The notes under the pieces are model-generated. The model was not told the origin of the DNA, did no database searches, and was given only the letters and a program-made list of their open reading frames with translations. Positions 32,901-43,525 of a DNA stretch of 64,000 nt are shown here, piece by piece. A program made the translations under genes and the position numbers. Source of the DNA: Chrysopilus asiliformis (lineage: Eukaryota; Arthropoda; Insecta; Diptera; Rhagionidae); assembly GCA_964034945.1 (NCBI GenBank), contig OZ035960.1:27267487-27331486 (forward strand), read 5' to 3'. Position 1 is the stretch's first letter, and each line of letters opens with the position of its first letter.

Positions 32901-34435
32901 ATCGTCCCCCATTTTGTTTTTTCTTGTAAAATACCTCTATATTGCATTGTCATCGGAGTTACGTGTGTATGTACGAAATTTCAAGTCAATCGGATGAATG
33001 GAAGTTGATCAACATTAAATTACAAGAACTAAAACGTGAAACTAAATAAAAGCTCGTAAAAAGCCAAACTTGTTCAAAATGAAATCACGAGTTTCGTTTT
33101 CAGTCTTGCTACTTGTAGCACTTTTTTAGAAATGTATGAAATACTTGAATAACGACAACAAATTCAATGTACATGTCGAGTGCTAGGGGTTGAAACTTTA
33201 TCAAGAACTGGGAATCAGGAACCAAAAACTAAACAAGAGGAACTTACCTAAAAGAAGTGCTGACGCATGCAAAGCCACTGAAATACCAAGCGAAATCGAA
33301 AAAGCTCATTAATTTAATATTATATGAAGAAGGAAAACCAGTTGTAGAAAAAGTATCTGACTAAGAGTAAAAGAAGTTTGAACTGCGTTTGTAATATTTT
33401 TTTACACGGAATATATTTTACATTGGTATATTTATATAAACCATCGCATAAATAAATACGCATCGAAGTTTATATATTTTTATGTATAGTAATGTGTATA
33501 TAATACCAGAGTATAAACCATACACGAACAAGTGACATTGATGGATGGCTTGTCTGAATGAGCCGACTCTCCTTATGCTATCCTATGGAGTCCTTATTCG
33601 GTTATTGTACTATATAATAATATCCGACTGATTTATAAACATAAACATGTAAATAATGTATCAATATCACGTTTTATATACTTGTATACACACTAGTATC
33701 AATATAACTATCTATACGAATGTGAACTTTTTTTTCTGATCATATGTTGTTGAAATAGACCCATACTTGTACTTGCATATTTTCATCGAAGGATTTTTCA
33801 TCCTTTCGAATTTTCCTACTCTTCATGTGTTCTTCATTATCTTCTTCCGGCGATTGATTGAATTTTTTTCGGTTCTGATAACGTCTCATCAATGACTTGA
33901 CAAATGGTTTTATGTTAATCTCTGGGGTTTTCTCATATACTCTCGTAAATAGGTGGTTCCTATACACTTGCCCATATAGTTGGCCATCGGAAAGAAGAGG
34001 AAAAAAAACTCTATTTATTGTTGCAAAACTATTTTATCCGGATAACCACACAGAGTATCCATATCCATACTGATTAGACATATTTCAATACAATTTCTTA
34101 TTGAGTGGCTACCATTTTCTTTTTAGAAAGGTGATAAATTGATTTCAAATCGTTTAACCATCAAACAGAGGATATTCAGCCGACAGTCATCCATTAAAAT
34201 TTTACATCAACATGTCTATATATCAGGCGAGTAGTTAAGAGATTTTTTTAACTCTAATTCAGATTGAACGATTTATATTTGTGCCATAGATTTACCACAA
34301 AAATAGATACAGCCAATGGTGAAGGAAAATCTTTTTAAGTTTCGCCACCGCAGATTTAACACTTCAACAATTTGTTGTTGTTAAATATGATAAACATCCA
34401 GAAAATTTTCCGTTTTTTTTCCAAAAACTGTTTTG
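32901..34435. other. Interval without recognisable gene
   Basis: The minus-strand frame at 33740-33967 has a balanced, charged composition (KSRKIRKDEKSFDENMQVQ) but no splice or domain support. It is the only frame here that might be looked at again. Confidence 0.4.
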
Positions 34436-34439
34436 ATTT

Positions 34440-34715
34440 TTGAAATTTCAACGCTATATTCGTAACTAGCGACCCCGAAAACCCCCGAGTGACATTTCTC
34501 AGCTTCCTAACAGGCAGGCTCAATGGCAAACATCTCATAACACCAACCCCTTACCCATGCCTCGTTGATCCCCCTCTGAATTTTGAAAAATTGTTGCTTA
34601 GCGAGCACCTATGAGATAAGACGACTCTGTGGGCAAAATTTCATGGCAATCGGTTTGGTGGTTTCGGGGGATACTGTGATGAGTGAGTGAGTGAGTGGTA
34701 TTTGGCTTTTATATA
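34440..34715 (+). repeat. Truncated RTE-like 3' tail, second copy
   Basis: Blocks GCGACCCCGAAAACCCCC, TTGCTTAGCGAGCACCTATG, ATTTCATGGCAATCGGTTTG and a final GTGATGAGTGAGTGAGTGAG correspond in order to 3290-3540. Confidence 0.6.
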
Positions 34716-34742
34716 CGAGTATACAGACTGATATTTGTAATA

Positions 34743-35691
34743 GGGTAAAGTCGGGTAAAATGGAACACCTTTTTTATTTTTGAAATATCTCGGGAAATAA
34801 AAGAGCTTTTTAAACGAAACAAAAATAAAATCATTCTTTATTACAAACGTAAAAATAAAATCAGAACTCTGGCAAAAAAAAAGGTTAATTCAATATTTTT
34901 TTTTAATTCAAAAAAAAAGATCAAAAGTTCCATTTGTCCTCCATGGTCGGGTGAAATGGAACTTACCATAAGGTGAAATGGAACACTACTTTTTATTCAA
35001 ATTTTTATTGCCGCATTTATTGCAAGTCATTGCAAATGACGCGCAGGACTCGTGCGACCACAAATTACAGATGACACATTGAAGGCAGTCGTCTTTTTTT
35101 TGCATTTTCATGTACTCCTCCCCACATCCTACATAATTGTTTTTCCGAAATCTTCAGGTCCATCAGACTCGCTCATATAAATTATTTCGTCCCTTTCTTC
35201 TTCCGAGTCTTCATATTTTTGGGAAGCTGTCTTCCGCGGTTTAGATTTTTTAGATTTTTTTTTCTTGTTTTATAGGCTCCAATATTTATATGTTCCAATA
35301 CACCTCCGTCTGGCTGTTCCATCTCACCCTTTTGGTTGCATTTGACATTACTGTAAATCAGAAACTAACATGTCTCGACTTGCTGCTTTTATCAATAAAT
35401 TTACGTAGTGTGAATCTAACTGTGCATTTTGATGTACCCACACAATCACTCCGCCAAATACTTACCAAAAAAAATTAAATCTAAAAAATCCACAAAAAAA
35501 GTTTTACGACAAAAACGATATTTTTTTTTTGGTTTTTTGCTTATAAAAAATAAACAAACGTATGCAGCGTGACGGTACCTTAACGCGTCGAGGTTTTCTG
35601 AAATACTAAACAAACTGTTGCCAACGGCAATAGCAATTAGGTTTGACAAGTGCGAAATACTGGGGGTGTTCCATTTAACCCGACTTTACCC
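34743..35691 (-). pseudogene. Pogo-like non-autonomous element, copy 2
   Basis: The terminal repeats GGGTAAAGTCGGGTAAAATG + GAACACC and the inverted right end CATTTAACCCGACTTTACCC are nearly perfect, with TA on each side. On the minus strand a 20-codon N-terminus, MSNATKRVRWNSQTEVYWNI, starts at 35348. Further along are a Lys-rich acidic linker (KYEDSEEERDEIIYMSESDG) and a PHD-like finger with CGEEY, LQCVICNLWSHESC and TCNKCG. That finger has CxxC, HxxC and CxxC pairs, but the first Cys of the first pair is Tyr. Such C-terminal fingers occur in insect pogo-like transposases. The whole catalytic centre is deleted, as in copy 1. Confidence 0.8.
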
Positions 35692-35876
35692 TAAGTGTTA
35701 GATGTTATTAGCGTCTTCTAGCACAAAAAAATTTAATGTACGATTTAAATAACGAGACAAAATAAAATAATTAAATGGGACTTTTCCTACATATCGCCAA
35801 ATTCTCTAATCCAATTCATTTTTGATGTGCATTTGAATATTAAAGCAATTTCGGTGGAGCTTTTAAAAACATTGGG

Positions 35877-35994
35877 GCGTATTCACAGTCGTTTTTCTTT
35901 AATATGAGTTTGAACTGACAGTTTGCTATGGTTTTCTGTCAGTTTAAACTTCTATTAAAGAAAAACTGTGTTTAAAAACTACTATGAATATGCT
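35877..35994. mobile_element. 118-bp foldback, GCGTATTCA termini
   Basis: The left arm GCGTATTCACAGTCG..TTTTTCTTTAATA..AACTGACAG is matched by the inverted right arm CTGTCAGTTTAAACTTC..AAAGAAAAACTGTG..ATGAATATGC. The right arm has about 14 extra nt. The loop is TTTGCTATGGTTT. Confidence 0.7.
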
Positions 35995-36101
35995 TCATTT
36001 TTTCATATTATGCTTAGTTTCTAGAAAAGTCAAATTCAAAATAAATAAAAAGTATTTTATAAAAATGAATGCGTATTTTTTAAGCGCCAAATTCTGGTTA
36101 A

Positions 36102-36691
36102 CCTAATCCGCACAACCGGTGACTTTGAGTCACCGTTTCAGTTTTGAGAGTGATTGTTACGAATGCTAAAAGAGTTATTGCATTTATGCTCCTTGACTTT
36201 GTTTTTTTATGCTAATACTATTTAAAAACGAAAAAAAAAAAATTTTTTTTACTACAACAATAATATTTCGCTTTTATGAAAGTTACCCTTAATCCACGCA
36301 AGCGGTGTCTCAAAGACACCGTAACGGTTTTACCAGCAAAGAAAGGTTATTTTGGTATCACTTTGCTTCTGTTTCGCAAAATATCGGACTGTAGTAGGCG
36401 ATAATAACTGTAGAACTTCCCAAAAGAGAAAACGTTGCTTTCTGTGTCCCCATTGCTAAGGTCGCGCTTTGAAGCAAATATGTGCAAATGCAAAAAAAAA
36501 ATTTTTGTAACGACAATTTTTGAAAATCTATTTTATGCTACAATTATAAAGAGTACGAATGATGTATGTACATATATATAAATAAATATTATTAACTGAA
36601 TTAAAAAATGCAAATTTACAAAAAAAAATTTTTAAAATTATTCTTTTTTTCCGGCATGGTGACTGTGAGTCACCGCCTGCGTGGATTAAGG
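36102..36691. mobile_element. Inverted-repeat element with hairpin-bearing ends
   Basis: Three copies of one ~40-bp motif occur: 36102-36141 (direct), 36286-36327 (direct) and 36651-36691 (inverted). Each reads CCTTAATCCACGCA-like sequence followed by a tight hairpin: GGTGACTTTGAGTCACC, GGTGTCTCAAAGACACC and GGTGACTGTGAGTCACC respectively. The second and third face each other across ~320 bp of AT-rich sequence. Outside, GGTTAACCTAATC (36096) and its inverted relative GATTAGGGTTAATT (36710) may be an outer pair. No coding region was seen. Confidence 0.7.
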
Positions 36692-36724
36692 ACAAAATTA
36701 GCCTGAGCTGATTAGGGTTAATTA

Positions 36725-37169
36725 AATTCTTTGATTTTATGAATTTTGCTAATGTGAATGAAAAAGAAATGAAATTGATTTAATATCATTAGTAGGTACC
36801 ATTATGGAAAAATCAATTGAAAGAGTTTCAGCTAAAATGATTCAAAATATTTCAAACTTCATACAATAAATTAAGAAGTTTTTATAATCCAATTTAACCC
36901 GGAATGAATTTAATAATATTAATGGCATCTAATTAGATAAATTTGCCTTGCATGCCTAAACCTTAAGATTTATTAATGCTTAACAGTTTGATTTATTAGA
37001 AAGCGAGCTAACAAGACAACTTTATGAATAAATTCATAATAATATTTAGGTCAAATGATTTATAAGAACAAATGAAAATATTTTAGTTTTTGTTGTTGCA
37101 CTTGTGAAAAACACTTTTTTTCAATATCATTGCTTTGTAAATTCTATGTCTTTGAACACCAAAGTTTGT
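36725..37169. other. Interval without recognisable feature
   Basis: AT-rich sequence. Nothing was recognised. Confidence 0.4.
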
Positions 37170-37177
37170 ATTTATTT

Positions 37178-37916
37178 CAGGGATGGGAAATGTTATCGTA
37201 CCGCAACGAAATAACTAAACGAAATAACGATTTTCCGGTTTTTTCCTCAAAATTATGTTATAACGTTATAGAAATTGAATTCCGTTACAATAACGAAAAA
37301 CGTAACGAAAACCGAAAAAAATATTTAGTTTTTTCGTTATTTATTTATTTTTGCTTAATTTTATTTGTTTAGCATTTTTTTGTGAAATTTTCATCAAGTA
37401 TAACCCCACAGACCTACCAGCTGCGTAAAATATAATTATAAATATTGGGGTAGTATTTTTAATCATATTTTGATTGTAAATTGGACTTTTTTTTGACCAG
37501 ATTCACTTTATTTCTGGAGATGAGAAAAAGAAAATCTTTTAACACATCGACTGCCATGGGTATCATTTTTGATAGCGCGTGATAAATTGCACTAAGTTTC
37601 ATGAGGGGCCAAGGCTATCATTTTCGAAAATATTTCCTTTCTGGGATCTTCAGAAGTAGATTGAATCTGACGAAAGCAAAGTCCGATTCAGAATCAGCGA
37701 CGTAAAAATAGCCTAAAATTCAATATCTTTGATATTGACTCAAAAAATATCGTTTTTTCGGGAAATTTTTTTTTAATGAACAAAACTTTAACGAAATAAT
37801 AATATAATAACGTAACCAAATGAAACAAAACGATATTAACGTAACGAAATAAAATTTTAATTTCGTCATATAACGAAATGTATGACGTTACGATTTTTTT
37901 TCGTTTACCATCCCTG
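37178..37916. mobile_element. 739-bp non-autonomous hAT element
   Basis: The termini are CAGGGATGGGAAA and, inverted, CAGGGATGGTAAA. The 8-bp flanks are identical (ATTTATTT at 37170-37177 and 37917-37924), the classic hAT signature. Both subterminal ~150 bp are dense in GTAACG/CGTTA motifs in both orientations, as expected of transposase-binding sites. The centre is unrelated filler that includes a CAGAATCAGCGACGTAAAAA block shared with 29120. There is no transposase. Confidence 0.9.
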
Positions 37917-37924
37917 ATTTATTT

Positions 37925-39960
37925 GAACACCTTAAAAATTTATAAAGCAGTTTTTTTCTCCATGTAAACTTCTTTAAACGGTATTTCACTCCGGGGACAT
38001 CAAAAAATTACGATTCAAAGAAAAGCAATTACCACAAATATACAAGTAATTTGTTCCTGTCAATATTATTTTCGTCAGGCTTCTGTTAGCGCAATGTAAG
38101 ATTTCCAAAAAGCCGTCTGGATAATTAAAAAAAAAACATTTTCTTTGTATTAAATCGAATGGGGAAAAAACCTTCCGATTAATTTCTTTTGATATTAAGC
38201 ACCTGCGAGGGGTAGGAAAATGAGCATAATATGATCACGTGTTTGGGCTAGGGAAACTGAGAAAACCCGTACACGGAAAAAATAACTCATTTGCACAATA
38301 AAATCAATAAAAATCTTTATTAGTTTTTCCGCACCCCTAAACAAAACACTGAGCGAAGCGATCGAGAAAAAAAAGAGGAATCCCGAAATTGGGAATAAAT
38401 TTTTCTTTTGTGGGTATAACCTTTCCTTGCTTAGTGATAGCTGTGCCTTGCGTGTCCTTCTCATGTTTAAAAGACTTTCATATCTTAAAGGCACCAAGGA
38501 TCTAAAGGATAGCAATAGGGATTGCTTCCTCTCGAAGCTATAGATTCAGTGTTTTGAAAGCCTTATAGTGCGCCACCAATGGAATGTTGATGGTTGTTTA
38601 TTCGCTTATATAAATACTATATAAGATAGAGGAATATTATTGCGTATATACGATTCATTCGTTTCCTAGCATTAATATATGTTGGTGCGCCGTTCTGTGT
38701 TTTCAGTTATGGCCTTTTATTATTATCGAACATTTGGACTCTTGTGGAATTCAGATCGCACACATGCCTTATGCCATCATTCACCATACCAAATGATATA
38801 ATTCCGTAATATGCCACCTACACACGTTATGTTATTCCTTTTCCTATATTTACTTACTCCATTGAAGATCTTCCGTATTGGAAACGGAATTGGGAGCCAC
38901 CAAAAACGTACGACGACCCGATGAAACGATAACCATTGATGGGCTGAGAGTGCCCAGCAGGAGGTTGGGATACACACTAAAAAGGAGTTAAGGTCGTTGT
39001 ACACACGTTAAAATGTTCAATATATTCGTACAGATTCGGTTGGATATTAGTGAATATGTTTGGTTATGCTAAGCCTGGCAAAAGGAGTTTCTCACAATTC
39101 TTTTTCTTTATAGATGTACAATACACCAATGTTTAGCTATATATAATACACGACGATCCAGTACCTCACGCAACATTTTCTGCCTTCCGTACACTCTCTC
39201 CATGTTGGCCCACAAATGAACGCATGCATATGGATTCCTTCCATTCACATATATTTCGATAAAATACGCATGAAACTTTCATATATAAGCGAAAGATTTA
39301 TGTTGCGGTCGTCAAAGAACCCAAAATTTAATATCCTGTTTTTTTTTTGTGGTATGGCTATGGCACGCCATGCATGCGGTTCCATAGAGATCGTTCTCCT
39401 GCGTTGAATAGAAAAGACAGACTTAAAAAAGTGATAAAAAATGCTGGAAAAAATAAACTTCCAATATAGAAGTTTGAGTCGTTAATGCGAACATTTATTT
39501 GTACTCGAAGCAGGCCAACGTCCGCAGAATTAACTTCCAAAAACCAATATGGAAATAATAAAAATTCTTTAAATTTGGTAACGTCCCTTAATAGCCATTC
39601 CAAGTATAGATGATGGAAAAGGGATGAAAATTTGTTGAAATATGGAGTTATTTGTGATATTTTATTATTATTATATTTTAGTTCCGGAGGGACGAAACGC
39701 AGTAAGTCTTAAATTAATATTATAAATAAATTGAAAAAAAATGCTTGGATTTTTTGTCCGGGTTTTCTAGGGACATGGAAGAACTTAAAATTTCAGGACT
39801 CTTTAATTTGATGGTAGCACACAATTTTAAGTTAATTAGCATTTTATTGTCCAATATGAAAAATTAACTTGATTTTTGAATTATATAGGTATATTATAAC
39901 AAATACAAATTAGGAAAAAGTGGGTACTACCCGTAGTTCTAATTTTGTCAGTTTCCTTCA
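37925..39960. other. Interval without recognisable gene
   Basis: Several short frames are present (for example 38195-38515 on the minus strand) without domain, splice or codon support. Confidence 0.4.
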
Positions 39961-41870
39961 TTAATACAATACTTTCCCTCTATAGCAGGGGAAAGTGAAA
40001 ATATAGACAAACCCTAGTTGATGGTGTAATTTTTCTGCAGAAATGAGAAATCAATTATGAAAGCAATTTAGTTTGGGATTTTGTTTTGAATTTATTTTTA
40101 CCCTCATTCTATATCTATATGAATTAAAAAATATTTTGCTACGTCCAGGATATTTCATTGGCCGAAAAAAAAAAACAATTTCAATGTTTATGAAATATTT
40201 ATAATTGCATGTTAAACAGTACCTAATATCTGTCAGGCAATGTGATTGTTTAATTTTATTTCAATGATCAGGGTAAAATTTTCATCGTTCTTTTTTTTAA
40301 TTTTCGAGAAAATTTGTAAACATGCTGTCTGCTATCCACAGCGAATTGGAATTTTTTCATCAACAAAGATTTAATTATCGGACGACAAATGATTTAATTA
40401 AGGATTTTATTTTTGTTTACAAAATCTCCCCGAATGATGTAAATATTTTTATCTATATCATTTGGTAAATATTGGCATTTATGCCAGTTGTCAATAAAAA
40501 GCAAACGCAAAGCCATCAGGGGCCAGCAGTTTTGTCCTGCAGTCATACTATAGTAATATTGCGAATGATTTCTCTACGGAATATTGATATTCATGCGCGC
40601 CTTTTGTCGTTCCAATCGTAAACTCCTCCACCAAATTGAGGTAATATGATAAATTGAATTTTTTCCCCCCTCGGTTCATCATTGCGACATGGCGCGACGG
40701 GATCTAGCGAAATTGTGCTTCCAAACAATACGTTTGCATGGCGTAAAAACAATTTTTTTTTACCTTAGAGACTTTGGTTGATTTGATCGTGTAGGACTTT
40801 GTTATTCTATATGTCTATATTTTCATTAGAATTTCGTTTTTTTACATATATTACAAAACGGCAAAGCTTTCGATCCAAGGGGGCTAAACATTGAAATGCG
40901 GTGACTAACAAGTCGATCGGTATTTTTCATTGAAGTAATACATATATGTGTAGATATAATAATTGTGCTGATATCTTTTACTGGGAATGTAATGAAATCA
41001 ATTCCAGTTTTACGTATCTGAGAGTTATGTCGATACGCAGATCATGGTGTAATAGTACCAAACGAAGTCAATAAATGAACGACAGCCCTAAGGGTAAGAC
41101 AAACCTTATATTGAATATGTAGAGATATGTAAAACAGACTACTATTGGCATGTAGGTGACTCGGATCTATGTAACGAAACGTATGTGACTAAAGCTCCAT
41201 TGCTGCAAATCAGCTTCCAGTTGATTTTATTGATTGGCGGAAAATCTGGACAGTGGTGTAATGAAATTGCGGATTGACGCATCCGAAGAGGATAAAAATT
41301 TGTTTCTGTTTCCTAGAGACCATCAGCATCATGGTAACAGCCTTCTGGGTATGATAAATAAATTCATCAACAATCAAATTGACGAAAATTAAAATTGGAA
41401 ATGCCAAAGGGTTAAATTGTGATTCATTCCATAAATAACGATGCAAAGAAATTCAATCACACTGGATATAAATTGTAAATGTTTTGAAAATTATTTAAAA
41501 ATTTACTAGAATTTATATCGATATTTTGGAATAGGGATAATATGAAACAATATAATTGATTGGAATAAATACTACTGCCGATCATGTTTTTCCCACATTC
41601 ATAAAGAATTTACCTCTGCAATTTAATAAATCGTTTTCAGATTTCAATAAAATTGTTTATAAATCAAAAAATATAAATTGTTTTTCAGAATTTTGGTGAA
41701 TTTATATTTGTGATTTTTTTTATATTGCATGATTTTTACGATGAAATTGAATTTGTGCGTAATCTCTTGTTGCAATGAAGTGCTTTTTTATACTCCTACT
41801 AGCATTTTTGGTGTATAACACTTATCTGCATTTCTAGTGGCATATACGTTACATTCACTAAAAATAATAC
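39961..41870. other. Mostly unassigned interval; short DINE-B-like start at its left edge
   Basis: TAATACAATACTTTCCCTC..GCAGGGGAAAGTG at 39964-39998 resembles the hairpin start of DINE-B copies in reverse. Beyond it nothing was recognised. Confidence 0.4.
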
Positions 41871-41874
41871 TAGA

Positions 41875-42063
41875 AGGGATAAAAATATATTAGATTCAGA
41901 TTGTGTACCCTAGTTAAGGCATCAAACCAATTATAAAGCAAAAAAAAAATATGTACACAACAGCAGGAAATAAAATATTGTTATTTCTGTATGTCGGTGG
42001 ATTTTACTTTTTTTTTGTCTTTTTTTTAAATGGCAATGCCTCTGGCAATTGCAGGTTTTCTTA
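41875..42063 (+). repeat. DINE-like fragment hit by mariner insertion
   Basis: TTAGATTCAGATTG, AAGGCATCAAACCAATTATA and TCTGGCAATTGCAGGTTTTC follow the order of the 18770 copy with a large central deletion. The mariner element begins at the next TA. Confidence 0.55.
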
Positions 42064-42065
42064 TA

Positions 42066-42959
42066 AAGGGTTGTTTTTTTAAGTCCAATAGAACTTGAAA
42101 TTTTAAAAAGTAACACAAAAAATTAAATTTTAATCAGAATTTTTTATTTGTTCGAAATATCAATACATTGCATTAACATTTGAAAATGATTTCGGGCATA
42201 TGGCCACCGCGGCTGTTCTTGACGAAGCGCATTCTGTTACGAATAACACGAACAATGTTGGCCTCCAAGGCGTCAATTAATGCTGGTATCAGCATAAACA
42301 GCATTTATCAGCATAAACCAGTAACTTCACGAACCCCACAGGAAATACTCGAGAGGTGTCAAATCGCACGACCTTGGAGGCCAATTGACAGGTCCATTTC
42401 TCGAAATCAAGTTATCGCCAAATTTTGATTTCAATAAGTCGATGGTTGCAGTCGCCATATGGCACGTAGAGCCATCCTGTTGAAACCACATCTCGTCCAG
42501 ATCAATGTCATCCATATTTTCAAACAAAAAATCATTGCTCATGGTGCGGTAATAATCTTCATTGACCGTAACGCGAGCTCCGGCCTCATTTTTGAAGAAA
42601 TAAAGTCCGATGATGCCACCAGCGTGTAAGCCGCACCAAACGGTGCATTTTTCTGGACGTATTGGAGTCTGTAGGGTCTCTTGTGGATTGGTCTCACTCC
42701 ATATGCGGCAATTTTGCAAAAATGAGCTACATCGCTGAATAAAATTTTGTTAAAAAAAACTTCGCTTATAAGTGGCGCAAATATACGACTAATTTTCAAA
42801 GTAAATTTGGATAATTTGGCAGCGTTGTTCTACCGTGAGTCTATTCATGATGATTTGCCAGAGTATACTGATCATAAATGTCAAAAAGTGAGCACAGTAT
42901 AAGAGCTCGTTTGACAGTTAACCCTTTCGTAAGTTCTATCTAAGCAAAAAAACACCCTT
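42066..42959 (-). pseudogene. Mariner-family transposase, second lineage, deleted
   Basis: On the minus strand the frame starts MNRLTVEQRCQIIQIYFEN near 42848 and then jumps to the catalytic region, so about 100 codons are missing. FSDVAHF (first catalytic Asp), VWCGLHAGGIIGLYFFKNEA, WFQQDGSTCHMATATIDLLK (second Asp) and NWPPRSCDLTPLEYF (third Asp) follow. I count 36 residues between the second and third Asp. Frameshifts precede the NCRIWSE block and break the C-terminus (GFVKLLVYADK, then ALIDALEANIVRVIRN, then SRGGHMPEIIFKC in other frames). The termini are AAGGGTTGTTTTTTTAAG and, inverted, AAGGGTGTTTTTTTGC, then AGAACTT on both. TA flanks are at 42064-42065 and, across the adjacent palindrome, 43060-43061. 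It is non-functional. Confidence 0.9.
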
Positions 42960-43057
42960 CCCAAGTAACCAAATAGGGCGTAAAGTGGTCGTCGCGACCA
43001 TAAAGATTCGATGTTAAAGTCGCCACGACCACTTTACGCCCTATTTGGTTACTTGGG
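42960..43057. mobile_element. 98-bp palindromic MITE, CCCAAG termini (copy 2)
   Basis: Two 39-nt arms are complementary at all but one position (left CCCAAGTAACCAAATAGGGC onward). The loop is CATAAAGATTCGATGTTAAA. TT lies on both sides. Removing the palindrome and one TT restores the mariner terminus next to a TA, so the site of insertion was the last base pairs of that element. Confidence 0.9.
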
Positions 43058-43354
43058 TTTATTTATCAAATACTTTTGTATTTGAATTATAAAATGTTTA
43101 CTTGACTTTTCCAATTCATTTATTAAGCGTATGCAATTGACAGGCGCTTGATAACTTGTATTCGAGTGGGTTTTTTGTATTGCTCGAAAAATACTTGCGT
43201 ATTCGAGTAACAAAGGTGCGCGGGCACTAAAAAAGCCGTTTTCGAGCATTTTTTGTGATCTGCCAAACGTAGTCAGATTTGAATTGCTCTTTTGAGGTTA
43301 GGGCTAACAAAACCATGTCCAATCCAATATAAAAAATGATTTTGTATTAGATTT

Positions 43355-43525
43355 CTTACCCGGCCCTTACACGCATCTGTAGAGCTGACACAGTCGCTGA
43401 CACAGTCTTGTGTAAATGCACTGACTGCCAGTTCGCTAAATGTATTTGAATGTGTTGTCAGTAATTTGACATTTGAAGTCTGTGCTACTGACAGACTTTA
43501 TAGTCGCGTGTAAGGGCCGGGTTAG
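43355..43525. mobile_element. 171-bp MITE, ACCCGGCCCTTACACGC termini
   Basis: A perfect inverted repeat of about 17 bp, ACCCGGCCCTTACACGC and its inverse ending at 43522, extends by three more partly matching bases. The interior has repeated GACACAGTC / GACTGCCAG / GACAGACT motifs. A TTTACAC-like core relates it loosely to the 3744-4022 type. Confidence 0.8.

Noticed and set aside
33740..33967. Charged 75-codon minus-strand frame
   Set aside because: The composition is less biased than most, but no second exon, domain or conserved neighbour supports it.
42180..42428. Plus-strand 82-codon frame
   Set aside because: It is antisense to the broken C-terminus of the mariner transposase.
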